The notes beneath the pieces are model-generated. The model worked only from the letters and a program-made list of their open reading frames with translations. It was not told where the DNA came from and did not search any database. Both the position numbers and the translations under genes were made by a program. Below, in pieces: positions 1 to 8,344 of a stretch of DNA of 64,000 nt. The number at the start of each line of letters is the position of its first letter. Position 1 is the first letter of the stretch. Source of the stretch: Myxacorys chilensis ATA2-1-KO14 (GTDB lineage Bacteria; Cyanobacteriota; Cyanobacteriia; Leptolyngbyales; Leptolyngbyaceae); assembly GCA_019359275.1 (NCBI GenBank), contig JAHHHP010000006.1:1-64000 (forward strand). Reading direction: 5' to 3'.

Positions 1-1229
1 TAGATGTCCGTTGTGGCCAAGCCGACAAAGACCTCCAGCTCTCCGACAAACCCACTCATCCCGGGCAAAGCTAAGGATGCCATTGCCCCCATGGTGAACA
101 GGGCAAACACCGTGGGCATCGCCTGCCCCAACCCACCCAACTGATTCATCATCATCGTGCGGGTGCGATCGTAGGTAACGCCTGCCAAGAAAAATAACAC
201 CGACGCAATCAGCCCGTGAGACAGCATTTGCAGCATCGCCCCACTCACACCTAAGTCACTATAGGAAGCAATCCCCAGCAGCACAAACCCCATGTGAGAA
301 ACTGAGGAATAGGCCAACCGCCGCTTCATATTGGTCTGTGCAAAGGAGTTCAGCGCCCCATAGACGATGTTGACCACCCCTAAAATCGCCAACACCGGCG
401 CAAAATACACATGGGCATGCGGCAACAGTTCCAAGTTCAACCGGATCAGCCCATACCCCCCCATTTTCAGTAACACCCCTGCCAAAATCATCGACACTGG
501 AGAAGACGCTTCGCCGTGGGTGTCCGCCAGCCAAGTATGAAAGGGAAAAATTGCCAATTTGACCCCAAAGGCCACCAGCAGACCAGCATACAAAAACAAT
601 TCTAGCCCCAAGGGAAACTGCTTTAACCCTAATTCAGCAATATCAAAGGTGAGCGTATCACCATAGAATCCCATCCCCAGGGCTGCCACCAAAATGAAAA
701 TCGAAGCCAGAGCCGTATACATCAAGAATTTTGTCGCTGCATAGCCCCGATTTTGCCCGCCCCAAATGCACACCAGCAGATAGACCGGCACCAGCTCCAC
801 TTCCCACATGATGAAAAATAGCATCAGGTCTTGAGCCACAAACACCCCGACCTGGGCGGCATACAGAATTAACATCAGTGCGTAGAACAGGCGCGATCGC
901 CGATCCACCTGCCAGGCGGCAAACATTGACAGCGTCGTCACAAAGCCTGCTAACAGCACCAGCGGAGCCGAAATACCGTCCACCGACAGTGCCCAACTCA
1001 AGCCCAACTGCGGTAACCAGATCACCTTTTCCGCCAGTTGAAATGTCGCCTGGCTCGCGTCGTAATGCTGCCAAAAGGTATAGTACATCAGTACAAAATC
1101 AGCCAGGCCAACCCCCAAAGCATACCAGCGGACAGTCTTGCCGCTTTTATCAGGGATCAAAGGAATGAACAAAGCGGCCATCAACGGCAGTAGCACGATC
1201 ACGGTCAGCCAGGGGAACTGTTCCATCAT
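1..1229 (-). CDS. ndhD: NAD(P)H-quinone oxidoreductase subunit 4 (NdhD), 3' end outside window
   Basis: Membrane subunit of the proton-pumping arm of the cyanobacterial NDH-1 complex, which oxidises ferredoxin and reduces plastoquinone in respiration and cyclic electron flow. Reverse-strand translation from an ATG pair at 1227-1229/1224-1226 begins [11 protein letters not shown] and stays open to base 1. It gives about 410 of the roughly 525 residues usual for NdhD. Family features are visible: the YDRT segment, the [14 protein letters not shown] antiporter-like motif with charged residues in membrane helices, and many hydrophobic helices. The NdhD paralogue (D1 or D2) cannot be decided. The stop codon lies outside the window. 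Confidence 0.95.
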   Translation of the reverse strand, partial: MMEQFPWLTVIVLLPLMAALFIPLIPDKSGKTVRWYALGVGLADFVLMYYTFWQHYDASQATFQLAEKVIWLPQLGLSWALSVDGISAPLVLLAGFVTTLSMFAAWQVDRRSRLFYALMLILYAAQVGVFVAQDLMLFFIMWEVELVPVYLLVCIWGGQNRGYAATKFLMYTALASIFILVAALGMGFYGDTLTFDIAELGLKQFPLGLELFLYAGLLVAFGVKLAIFPFHTWLADTHGEASSPVSMILAGVLLKMGGYGLIRLNLELLPHAHVYFAPVLAILGVVNIVYGALNSFAQTNMKRRLAYSSVSHMGFVLLGIASYSDLGVSGAMLQMLSHGLIASVLFFLAGVTYDRTRTMMMNQLGGLGQAMPTVFALFTMGAMASLALPGMSGFVGELEVFVGLATTDI

Positions 1230-1573
1230 GATAAGAATAAGAATAAATGCCTATCCGTTGAGTTAAGAACATCTTACGCAACTGTGAGACTCATCATCTA
1301 TCACTCCTTTGCTGATTTGCCATGGACTTAGCATTATGTATCTAGTGTGAAAATTGCCCAATCCCCTCTTTCTTGTGGCTCGCTTGCCGCAGCGGATATA
1401 CCCCTTCCCTACCCGAGAAAGGGAGCGATTCAATCCATGCAGGCGGGTTTCACACGTGTAGACGCAATTTTAATCGCCGGGCGTGATTTGAGTTTTGTTC
1501 CTAAACCACGAACGGTCAGAAGTTGCTGTGGGTGTCATTCGCAGCTTTGAGTCGATCGCGTTTACATTAGACC

Positions 1574-1700
1574 TGTTGGGTAATAGCGAGAAAAAACGCT
1601 GAAACGCTTACACGTAATGGGCTTTAGGCGTTTTTAGAAGAAATCACTAAATTGTTTGTCTGAAGCGGGTTTCGAGGCTTTTTAGTGCTATTACCCAACA
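1574..1700. mobile_element. MITE-like element, 127 bp, 14-bp perfect terminal inverted repeats
   Basis: The ends are TGTTGGGTAATAGC (1574-1587) and its exact reverse complement GCTATTACCCAACA (1687-1700). Imperfect similarity between the arms continues about 20 bp inward (an A-run, then a GAAAC-type stretch on both sides). There is no coding capacity, so if mobile it would be moved in trans. No clean target-site duplication is visible. It lies between ndhD and an integron-type cassette and seems to split an older reading frame. A plain long-arm hairpin is the alternative, but the 99-bp loop and sharply bounded repeats favour a transposable element. Confidence 0.55.
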
Positions 1701-1829
1701 ATCCTATTAGTCAATGCTATTGGAACCTTGCTATGGTTATCGCTGAGTCAAGAAGGAGGTTTTCAGCAACGTCTAGTCGCAGAAACGAATGATGCTAGAT
1801 TATTTGCAAAGCTATTTTCCAATCTCTGA
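1701..1829 (+). pseudogene. C-terminal remnant of an unidentified reading frame, probably an older cassette gene
   Basis: One plus-strand frame is open from the right edge of the 127-bp inverted-repeat element to a TGA at 1827-1829. It reads as protein-like sequence ending QRLVAETNDARLFAKLFSNL. The stop falls seven bases before the inverse core of the first attC site (1836). This is the arrangement expected for the 3' end of a gene in an integron cassette. No start codon is left, and the frame is cut by the element at 1574-1700. A second open stretch left of the element (about 1492-1573) may be the other half, but the join is not in a simple frame. Family unknown. Confidence 0.3.
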
Positions 1830-1835
1830 AGTTCC

Positions 1836-1922
1836 ACCTAACAATTCAAATGCAGCGGACGATTGAGAAATTCTAGTGAGGTTGTCTAGGGTCCATGCTG
1901 CCGCTGATTTGAGCCGTTAGCC
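1836..1922 (+). repeat. attC recombination site (upstream of cassette)
   Basis: The inverse core ACCTAAC (1836-1842) and core GTTAGCC (1916-1922) bracket an 87-bp imperfect palindrome. Inner arms are TCAAATGCAGCGG (1846-1858) and CCGCTGATTTGA (1901-1912). They pair over 12 bp with one unpaired extra base at 1852. An extrahelical base in otherwise complementary arms is characteristic of integron attC sites, which IntI recombines as folded single strands. The expected exchange point is between G1916 and T1917. The second site at 2864-2948 has the same architecture. Confidence 0.8.
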
Positions 1923-2942
1923 AGTAATCTTTTATGACAAAGATTCATGACTTGGAAGATCGAATAAGAGATTTTATTAATAGCGGCAGAAGGCAATCTA
2001 ATTCACTCAGAGACTCTGCTACATGGAATAAATTATGTAGCTCTCTAGATTTGATTGGAGATACACAAATAGCGATAGATGCATACCCGCAGCTTTTCAG
2101 TATGAAAGAACAGGGGGTAAGCTATTTGATTGTTTATGGGATTTTGCAAACACTTTTGTTACAACAAGATGCCGCAAAGCATATCGGAGATGCCTTGAAT
2201 ATCAAGGTAAAGCTCTCAAAGGATTTAGAGGAAATACGAGTAATCAGAAATAATGCTGCGGGTCATCCCAGTTATCAGAGAGAAAATGGTTTATCAAAAT
2301 CTAGCTTTATTACAAGGATGTCAATATCGCCTACAGGTTTTGAATTAATGACTGTGTACTCGGGTGATAAAGAGTATGAAATGCGTCATGTAGCAATTCC
2401 ATCTTTGATTGAAAAACAGCAAGTATATTTAGGTGAAATTTTATCAAAAGTTATTGCCGAGCTAGAAAAACAAGAAATGGAACACCGAGCAATGCATAAT
2501 GACAAAAAATTAGTAGATATCTTTCCGCCCACAATTAGTTATCACTTTAGTAAAATTTATGAAGCTACATATAGCAGAGATAGCTTTTTTCTCGGAACTC
2601 CTAACTTAACCATTATTGCTAAATGTGTTGAGAGCTTTAAAGATGAATTATCCATTCGTGATGAATGGGGAGTATACGAGTCAATAGATTATCACTATGA
2701 ACTGATTGATTACCCTTTAAAGCGTCTGGAATCGTATTTCAAGGGCAATGATTCTATAAATGAGAAAGATGCATACATTTATGCTTCATTTCTCTCGGCT
2801 CAATTAAAATCAATACAAGAAATTGCTAAGGAGTTAGATGAGGAGTACGCATCAGCACCGTAAGGCTAACAACCCTGGTGCAGCGGCTTGTATCAATCCG
2901 CTTTTAGCATAGCCAAGGTTTTGGCACCGCTGACCAGGAACG
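1917..2942 (+). mobile_element. Integron-type gene cassette (1026 bp)
   Basis: The unit runs from the recombination point of the first attC (after G1916) to that of the second (after G2942). The cassette begins TTAGCC and its own attC begins GGCTAAC (2864-2870). The cassette start is thus complementary to its own inverse core, as it must be if the unit once existed as a closed circle joined at GTTAGCC. One ORF fills it: ATG 17 bases after the left exchange point, TAA directly against the inverse core. No integron integrase or attI is in the window. It is best described as a lone cassette or part of a cluster of attC sites lacking an integrase. Confidence 0.72.
1934..2863 (+). CDS. Cassette-encoded protein with HEPN-like motif, function unknown
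   Basis: A 309-residue soluble protein, the only gene in the attC-bounded cassette. Residues 105-111 read RNNAAGH, matching the RX4-6H signature of HEPN domains, which include many RNases of toxin-antitoxin and abortive-infection systems. The surrounding 60-130 region is predicted helical, consistent with that fold. The C-terminal 190-305 region is rich in Asp, Glu and Tyr and is not recognised. The gene is visibly more AT-rich and lacks the HIP1 sites common in its neighbours, suggesting acquisition. No partner antitoxin is present in the cassette. The HEPN assignment rests on one motif and is an inference. Confidence 0.6.
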   Translation: MTKIHDLEDRIRDFINSGRRQSNSLRDSATWNKLCSSLDLIGDTQIAIDAYPQLFSMKEQGVSYLIVYGILQTLLLQQDAAKHIGDALNIKVKLSKDLEEIRVIRNNAAGHPSYQRENGLSKSSFITRMSISPTGFELMTVYSGDKEYEMRHVAIPSLIEKQQVYLGEILSKVIAELEKQEMEHRAMHNDKKLVDIFPPTISYHFSKIYEATYSRDSFFLGTPNLTIIAKCVESFKDELSIRDEWGVYESIDYHYELIDYPLKRLESYFKGNDSINEKDAYIYASFLSAQLKSIQEIAKELDEEYASAP

Positions 2943-2948
2943 TTAGCT
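2864..2948 (+). repeat. attC recombination site (cassette's own)
   Basis: Inverse core GGCTAAC (2864-2870) and core GTTAGCT (2942-2948). Arms CCTGGTGCAGCGG (2874-2886) and CCGCTGACCAGG (2927-2938) pair over 12 bp with a single extra G at 2880. The extra base is in the same place, and the same GCAGCGG/CCGCTG inner box is present, as in the site at 1836-1922. The outer arm sequences differ between the two sites but are compensated within each. That pattern is expected when structure rather than sequence is conserved. Confidence 0.82.
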
Positions 2949-2996
2949 CCTCAGACCCGAAAGCAAAAGTCAAGTTTTAGATGAGATCGCTTTGTC

Positions 2997-4619
2997 TTAC
3001 AGAACCATTTCTTGGCTCGCAATTTCTGGAATCTTAACGGAGCTAATCGCTAGCTTTTCTTCTATCACGAGTTCTTCCAGCGCTAACGGTTGCTCGTCTA
3101 ACTTAGCTCCGATCTGGAGGGGAGCTTCTGCGGGTGCAGGTAAGCCATCAGGAGGCGTAATGATCACTGCTTTCGCAGGGAGTGAAGTCGGTCTCAGCTT
3201 ATCTAGTGCCTGCTTCACAAACATCTGCATAAACGGCAATCGTCGGTTTTGCTCAAAAATGGTCTGCAAGATTTGCTGGAGTCGGTCTCGCTTAATTTCG
3301 CTGGACGCTTCACCCTCAAAATATTCGATTAAGGTTAAGCCTGCTAATCGGGTTAAGTAAGCGCCACTGACTCCTTGAATTAAACCACCCGCAATAAAGG
3401 TAACTGCATTGGTTTTAAGAATCCCTGCGATCGCTTGCGTCGAGACTTCTACCAATCCTAGTTTCAGCATCAACCCTGCGATCGTCGCTGCAATCGTCTT
3501 GGCTTGATCGAGGGAAAACTTACGCTGATACAACTTGCTCAAATCCATTACCATCTGCGCGTTAATCGCTGCCGTTGCCAATAGATCTAGCGCTGGAAAT
3601 GGATTTGTAAACGCCGTTCCCGCCACAACCCACTGGGCTTGCTCGACGATCGGCATCGCACGATCGCGCCACACTTGGTTGAGAGCCGTCTTCGCTTCAG
3701 ACTTAACTTCTTTCAAGTTGCTCAGTGAACTGGCAAGAATAAGCTGCTGCCCTTCCTGCATCAAAATCTGATTCAGCCGCTCAATTAAAGGTGAAATCTG
3801 CGGATTGGGTTTTTCCAGCCATTCTCTCGTCATCCCATCCGCGAGCAGCTGGCGGACTTTCACCTGGGTTGGGTTAGTTGCGATCGCAAGGACATCTTGC
3901 GGGGGGAGCAACTTTTGCACCCGTTGTCGAAGCTGCGTCAAAATAGCTTGCTGATCTTCAGGACGGTACTGATCCTGTTTGTTGAATAGAAGAATCAGCC
4001 GCTTTTGAGCCTTTGTAATCCGCTCAATGGCCTGAAGTTCGGTTGCCGTCAGATCTCCATTGGTGACAAACAGCACAAGATCCGATGATCTCGTTAGCTG
4101 CCACGCATCCCGCTCTGCGATGATGCCGCCTTCCGTCGCTGCAAATAATTCGGGTGTGTCATTCACCGTCAGCTTGTGCGAAACCTGCGATGCCCAATTT
4201 CTTTCTAGCAGCCCAGCTAATGTTGTTTTACCAACCGATTTTCCACCGATGGCAACAAGGCGAATGTCGTCACGCTGAAGTTCTTTTGTGACCTGATTGA
4301 TCTGCGATCGCAAGTCCGATAACTGCTGAGCACTGCCGTCACTGCTTAGATCCGTCACTTCAAACGCCAGCTGATTGATCACGCTCTCCGCTTCGGTAAG
4401 CGCCGTCTTGACCGTGGTTAAAGTAACAGGGGCCGCTTTAGGCTGAAGCGGTTCGATTTTTTGGAATTTCATCACCGCCCAAGCGATGCCACTGCCCAGT
4501 ACGATCGCAGGCAGCCAGTCTCCCAACAGTTGATTTAACCCATCAAATCCTAGAGCAAGCAGTGTTACCCCCACACCGCCATAAATAAGCGGACGACGCC
4601 ACTGAACAGCCATTTGCAA
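2997..4619 (-). CDS. Membrane-associated GTP-binding protein with C-terminal DUF697 domain
   Basis: 540 residues. Two hydrophobic segments lie at about 12-27 and 36-51. A small GTPase domain follows with P-loop GGKSVGKT (125-132) and G4 motif NKQD (213-216). A hydrophobic DUF697 region spans about 320-440. This architecture is common in cyanobacteria (Slr1462-like proteins); the precise role is not known. A membrane-linked stress or envelope GTPase is the usual suggestion. The start is ATG at 4617-4619, with an in-frame ATG two codons later equally possible. It is transcribed toward the cassette, and its stop lies 48 bp from the second attC. Confidence 0.85.
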   Translation of the reverse strand: MQMAVQWRRPLIYGGVGVTLLALGFDGLNQLLGDWLPAIVLGSGIAWAVMKFQKIEPLQPKAAPVTLTTVKTALTEAESVINQLAFEVTDLSSDGSAQQLSDLRSQINQVTKELQRDDIRLVAIGGKSVGKTTLAGLLERNWASQVSHKLTVNDTPELFAATEGGIIAERDAWQLTRSSDLVLFVTNGDLTATELQAIERITKAQKRLILLFNKQDQYRPEDQQAILTQLRQRVQKLLPPQDVLAIATNPTQVKVRQLLADGMTREWLEKPNPQISPLIERLNQILMQEGQQLILASSLSNLKEVKSEAKTALNQVWRDRAMPIVEQAQWVVAGTAFTNPFPALDLLATAAINAQMVMDLSKLYQRKFSLDQAKTIAATIAGLMLKLGLVEVSTQAIAGILKTNAVTFIAGGLIQGVSGAYLTRLAGLTLIEYFEGEASSEIKRDRLQQILQTIFEQNRRLPFMQMFVKQALDKLRPTSLPAKAVIITPPDGLPAPAEAPLQIGAKLDEQPLALEELVIEEKLAISSVKIPEIASQEMVL

Positions 4620-4788
4620 TACACTTCGCTGACTACTGACTCCCAGGATAAATCAAAGTCTCACGATTCGTGCAGCCTAACTTCTGTATGTGCGAAATCG
4701 TTTATTTACTCTCTACAAAAATTGCCTCAGCGCTGCATCCCTGAGTGTCTGCGAGTAAAAGTTTTTATGAGTGAATTCGTAAGTGATT

Positions 4789-4828
4789 AAAAAAGCGCTC
4801 TGGAACATCTAGAACCAGAGCGCTTTTT
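4789..4828 (-). terminator. Rho-independent terminator after the initiator tRNA
   Basis: GCGCTCTGG (4795-4803) and CCAGAGCGC (4815-4823) form a perfect 9-bp stem with an 11-base loop, flanked by A- and T-runs. It lies 10 bases past the tRNA 3' end on the minus strand. The symmetrical A/T flanks mean it could act in both directions. Confidence 0.8.
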
Positions 4829-4837
4829 AACTTAACT

Positions 4838-4914
<77 letters not shown>

Positions 4915-5015
4915 TCGCCTCATCTAGTATAACCACAAAGTTCAAAAGTTGCAATCTTTTCTTTAGAAGGTGAAGATGGAGAGGCTTTTTAACTTAATTA
5001 GAGCTACTTAGAGCT

Positions 5016-5369
5016 ATGGCGACTTGGCATTGTATGAAGCAGTGCGGGGCATGTTGTAACCTCGATCCGCGCGATCGCCCCGATCTGGAAGACTATCTGA
5101 CGCCCGATGAACTGGCGCTTTACCTCAGCATGGTAGGCGAGAATGGCTGGTGCGTGAATTATGACCCGTTTAACCGCGAATGTCGCATTTACGAAGACCG
5201 TCCGCGCTTTTGCCGCGTGACGCCAGAGACATTTCAGGACATGTACGACATTGAGCCAGATCAATTAGATGAGTTTGCTATCGCCTGTTGTCACGAGCAG
5301 ATTGAAGGGGTTTATGGCGATCGCAGCTTAGAACTCCTAAGATTCGAGCGAGAAGTCGGAGTGGGGTAG
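5016..5369 (+). CDS. YkgJ family cysteine cluster protein
   Basis: 117 residues with nine cysteines: C6, C10, C13, C14, C46, C56, C66, C91 and C92. The N-terminal CX3CX2CC cluster and spaced downstream cysteines match the YkgJ (zinc- or iron-binding, UPF0153) family, whose biochemical role is not settled. Cyanobacterial members are of this short length. It is probably a soluble cytoplasmic protein. It stands alone, transcribed divergently from the tRNA and upstream of the Hmx pair. The ATG at 5016 is the only reasonable start because the first cysteine follows at residue 6. Confidence 0.85.
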   Translation: MATWHCMKQCGACCNLDPRDRPDLEDYLTPDELALYLSMVGENGWCVNYDPFNRECRIYEDRPRFCRVTPETFQDMYDIEPDQLDEFAIACCHEQIEGVYGDRSLELLRFEREVGVG

Positions 5370-5430
5370 AGAAATCTTGCCAATGCAAGTAAATTCCTAG
5401 ATAATGAAAAGAAAATGAAAAGTCTTTCGC

Positions 5431-5820
5431 ATGACAGTAACTCCCCTACCTACATCTGATACATCAAACATAGAGGTTGAGCCTTCTTTGCGGATCATGA
5501 GCGAGCAGCCTCTAGAAACCCCAGCGCTATCTACCAAAGGTCATTTCCTGAGCGTATTTGGTTCAACATTCGCCACTATTTTCTTAGCCGAATTGGGTGA
5601 CAAAACTCAAGTTGCCACCTTGCTAATGAGCGCTCAATCTCACGCGCCTTGGATTGTGTTTGCGGGAGCCGCATCTGCTCTAGTGGCGACGAGTCTAATT
5701 GGAGTGATCATTGGGCGCTGGTTATGTCAAAACCTTTCTCCAAAAACTCTTGAGAAAGCGACAGGCTGCTTGCTACTGGTAATCTCAATTCTGTTAGTAA
5801 TTGATATTGTGAGGATGTAG
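5431..5820 (+). CDS. hmx1: Hmx/GDT1 (UPF0016) half-transporter, first subunit
   Basis: 129 residues: a hydrophilic N-terminus (1-37), then three predicted membrane helices. The family motif ELGDKT is at 54-59. UPF0016 proteins are cation/proton exchangers; in cyanobacteria they export Mn2+ from the cytoplasm. Full-length members carry two copies of the motif in about 200 residues. Here each copy is a separate gene, as described for the hemi-manganese exchangers Hmx1/Hmx2 of Anabaena, which must pair. The next gene starts 3 bp after this stop, so co-translation is likely. An internal Met at residue 23 is an alternative start. Confidence 0.88.
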   Translation: MTVTPLPTSDTSNIEVEPSLRIMSEQPLETPALSTKGHFLSVFGSTFATIFLAELGDKTQVATLLMSAQSHAPWIVFAGAASALVATSLIGVIIGRWLCQNLSPKTLEKATGCLLLVISILLVIDIVRM

Positions 5821-5823
5821 GGC

Positions 5824-6159
5824 ATGGATTGGCGATTAATGGGAATCAGCTTTGCCACCGTCTTTTTAGCCGAGTTAGGAGACAAAAGCCAGCTTGCTGC
5901 GATCGCGCTCAGCAGCAACTCTAAAAATTCTCCTAAAGCAATCTTTTTGGGCACGATCGCAGCCCTGATCTTGGCAAGTGCGATCGGGGTTTTGGTTGGG
6001 GAAGGAACCGCTCAGCTTTTACCGACGCGCTGGACGAAGATTATCGCAGCGATCGGATTTGCAGGGATGGCAATTCGTCTACTCTGCTTCCCGTCTGCTG
6101 AAGAATCGGAACCTTCGCAGACTCAAACAACTTGCTCTAATCTCACAAAATCCCTTTGA
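5824..6159 (+). CDS. hmx2: Hmx/GDT1 (UPF0016) half-transporter, second subunit
   Basis: 111 residues with the second UPF0016 motif ELGDKS at 17-22 and three predicted membrane helices, ending in a hydrophilic Ser/Thr-rich tail. It is expected to heterodimerise with the product of the gene 3 bp upstream to form one Mn2+/H+ exchanger. The Ser in place of the usual Thr in the motif is seen in second halves of the family. No manganese-responsive element could be recognised upstream. The symbol is assigned by organisation and motif, not by alignment. Confidence 0.86.
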   Translation: MDWRLMGISFATVFLAELGDKSQLAAIALSSNSKNSPKAIFLGTIAALILASAIGVLVGEGTAQLLPTRWTKIIAAIGFAGMAIRLLCFPSAEESEPSQTQTTCSNLTKSL

Positions 6160-6205
6160 AAACGCAAGCTGGACTCTAAGACAAAGTAAAAGAAGCAAAG
6201 TAAAA

Positions 6206-6227
6206 GCCCCCGGAGTAACCGGAGGCT
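6206..6227 (-). terminator. Terminator downstream of the DUF4149-like gene
   Basis: GCC(C)CCGG and CCGG(A)GGC form a GC-rich stem with an AGTAA loop. Read on the minus strand the stem is followed by GCTTTTACTTT, fitting the gene ending at 6258. It also lies about 45 bp after hmx2 and may serve both. Confidence 0.6.
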
Positions 6228-6257
6228 TACTAGAGTTCACCGCATCCAAATAGCTGC

Positions 6258-6764
6258 TTAATCAGAAAAAGTAGGTTCGGAAAGCTGATTTACGTTCCAC
6301 AGCAACAGCATTCCTCCCACAGACAATTTGAAAACCTCGATTAGCCAGTAGCTCACATGAAGCTCATTCATGCCGGTTGAAATACTTGCTGGCTCAAATA
6401 AATTGAGTTGTAATCCTAAAGCGCTCATGTGAGGAGTGAGAAAATACGTGCAGGTGAAGCTAGCAATTAGCAACAGCAGCGACAACATCACGTAACTTGA
6501 TTTGCGAAGAATTCCTAAATGATACTGCACAAAAACGCTGGTTAAAACAAGAGCCGCGCATAGCAGTTCTAGGCGATTAAAGATTCCAAAAAGACTATAG
6601 CCAGCAGTCACAAAGTCAGGTTGTGATAACATCCCAGCTTGATAGAGGCTAGGCATAATTACCATGTCTAAAAACAAACTACTACTGATCCAAAAGCCCA
6701 AGGTAAAGATGAGAACCTTGTACCAGATGACGGGTTTTGAAGCGACCTGTGAAACCACAGCCAT
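6258..6764 (-). CDS. Four-helix membrane protein, DUF4149-like
   Basis: 168 residues with four predicted membrane segments at about 15-35, 58-80, 88-108 and 138-157. Size, helix spacing and the PSLYQAG-type first loop resemble the DUF4149/TMEM205-like family, whose function is unknown. That family call is from general appearance and is moderate. It is convergent with hmx2, with the shared hairpin at 6206-6227 between them, and stands alone on its strand. The ATG at 6764 is followed by a short basic N-terminus, which suits the first helix. Confidence 0.6.
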   Translation of the reverse strand: MAVVSQVASKPVIWYKVLIFTLGFWISSSLFLDMVIMPSLYQAGMLSQPDFVTAGYSLFGIFNRLELLCAALVLTSVFVQYHLGILRKSSYVMLSLLLLIASFTCTYFLTPHMSALGLQLNLFEPASISTGMNELHVSYWLIEVFKLSVGGMLLLWNVNQLSEPTFSD

Positions 6765-7165
6765 TGGATGAACCTTACATTTCTAATGTTCTGACTTGAG
6801 CTTAACAAAACTGGTTTTTAGTTGAATACAAAGCACAAGAAACTTATCAAAATGCTTTCTATCATTTCTTCTTAAACGAAATGGGTTTAGCCTTAAGAAG
6901 ACCAAACCCATTTCGTTAAATATGCGTACGATAAGGTGAATATTCACTACAACCTACGATATGAAAGAAAATGTGAGAAACGGTTCACTTGCCTCCTTTT
7001 CGTAGCAATACAACTTGAGATTCCAGCAACGCACTAAACGAATGTAATCTGAGGTTGTAGAGGCTTTGGGTAGGAAACACAGACCCAAGAGCTAGAGCAG
7101 AGATCGAGGAGAAATATATCTCTGTGTCTTGTCTACTAAATTAGCATTACCGACCTGGTAAGTAG
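6765..7165. other. Intergenic region containing one long perfect hairpin
   Basis: No gene is recognisable. It contains a perfect 14-bp inverted repeat, AACGAAATGGGTTT (6875-6888) and AAACCCATTTCGTT (6904-6917), with a 15-base loop. There is no T-run, so it is not a standard terminator. The region borders the decayed IS630 gene and may be partly mobile-element debris. Confidence 0.5.
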
Positions 7166-7925
7166 CTAGGCGGATTTAAACCGAAAACGCTCAAGTAAGT
7201 ATCCTCCCGGTTGACTCCGTGCTTCCATTCCTCTGATTACCGCCATGGCTAAATCATACTCATCTTCAAACATCTGCCCTGCAATCTCATGGGCTTTGAG
7301 TTGATGCCACTGGTCTTCAATCCGATTCATCTTGGCACTGTACGGCGGCAAGAAAAAGAGCAGCACTCCCTGGTCTTGCCAACGTTGCCAGTGCTCTCGG
7401 ACGAGGTCACACTTGTGAAATCGAACAGTTATCCTGCACGACGACCGTCAAGCGCCCAGTTTCTTTCAGGGTCAGGGCGGTTTTTTCAGCGATCCAGTCC
7501 ATCACTTTGATGTAACTTTCGCCAGCAAATCCGCCTTGAGCGAGGGCATCCTCAACGGTTTTGTCGGGTTGCCAGAGTCCCAGAATGCTGATGCGGTTGC
7601 CTCTCGTCGGCACTTGTTCCAACTGTTTCTGCGACCCGACTGTCGCTGTAGCTGACCGGACTGTACAAACAGAATCCCGCTTCATCCAGGTACTTCAGGT
7701 CAATGTGCCCCTCCTGGGCGGCGAGTTCTAGCGTGGCGAGGTCGGACTGTTTGCGCTGCTGCTGCTCTGGGTCTGGACTTTGTGGTTGAGTATGACGGGT
7801 GCGCTTCCATTGGCACCCCTTTTTTGTAGAATCCGGCGGATTCGGTCAGGACTCAGCTTGATGACGCGCTCTTGCTCCAGCAGGGCGGATAATTGGGCAC
7901 TGTTGTAGGTCCGTCTTAATCTCGC
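7166..7925 (-). pseudogene. IS630-family transposase, frameshifted and truncated
   Basis: Reading the minus strand across frames gives one continuous IS630 transposase-like sequence. In order: RRILQKRG, the first catalytic Asp in YLDEAGF, then RISILGLWQPDK, VVVQDN with the second Asp, FLPPYSAKMNRIED with the final acidic residue, and a normal C-terminus ending at 7166. Frame changes are needed near 7815, near 7645 and near 7425. The N-terminal DNA-binding helix-turn-helix region is missing. It cannot make an active enzyme. IS ends could not be identified with confidence. Confidence 0.88.
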
Positions 7926-8344
7926 CTACCTATTTAATACAGTAATCAAAGTCGTGAGTTGCGGGATCTACTGCGGTAGTTTTGCAATTTCAATCGTGGA
8001 TCTCCACTCATGATTGAGTAGATCGCGCAATTTAATGACGCGATCGCAAGTTTTCAATCGTTTAATCAGTACACTAGAGCAGCAAATTTGTTGCACAAAG
8101 CAGAATCGATCTTAAATTTTATGCATCTCACAACTGAAACCGCTATTTACGGTTCTCGTTCCGCAAGATGGGTTGCGCATCCATCCGTTGGGTCTATTGA
8201 TTGATGCCAAACTACACTTAGAGCTATATTCGCATGAGGTAGACCCTTAGCCCGCTTGATGTAGCACCGAACCATAGACTTTAGCCTTAAATTCTAACTT
8301 TTGAGGTCGGCAAAGTTGACACGCCTGTAAATCCATCTACAAGC
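7926..8344. other. Intergenic, no feature recognised
   Basis: 419 bp between the dead transposase and the glycoside hydrolase gene. No ORF of note, no RNA gene and no convincing terminator were found. It contains HIP1-like GATCGC sites. The 3' part must hold the promoter for the gene at 8345. Confidence 0.5.

Noticed and set aside
658..1168. ORFs on either strand within ndhD
   Set aside because: They lie inside the clear NdhD reading frame and show no family pattern.
1347..1550. Plus-strand 67-aa frame upstream of the cassette
   Set aside because: No ribosome site or recognisable family; another frame in the same stretch reads more like coding remains.
1574..1700. Rho-independent terminator
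   Set aside because: Arms are 99 bp apart with no T-run; a transposable element end fits better.
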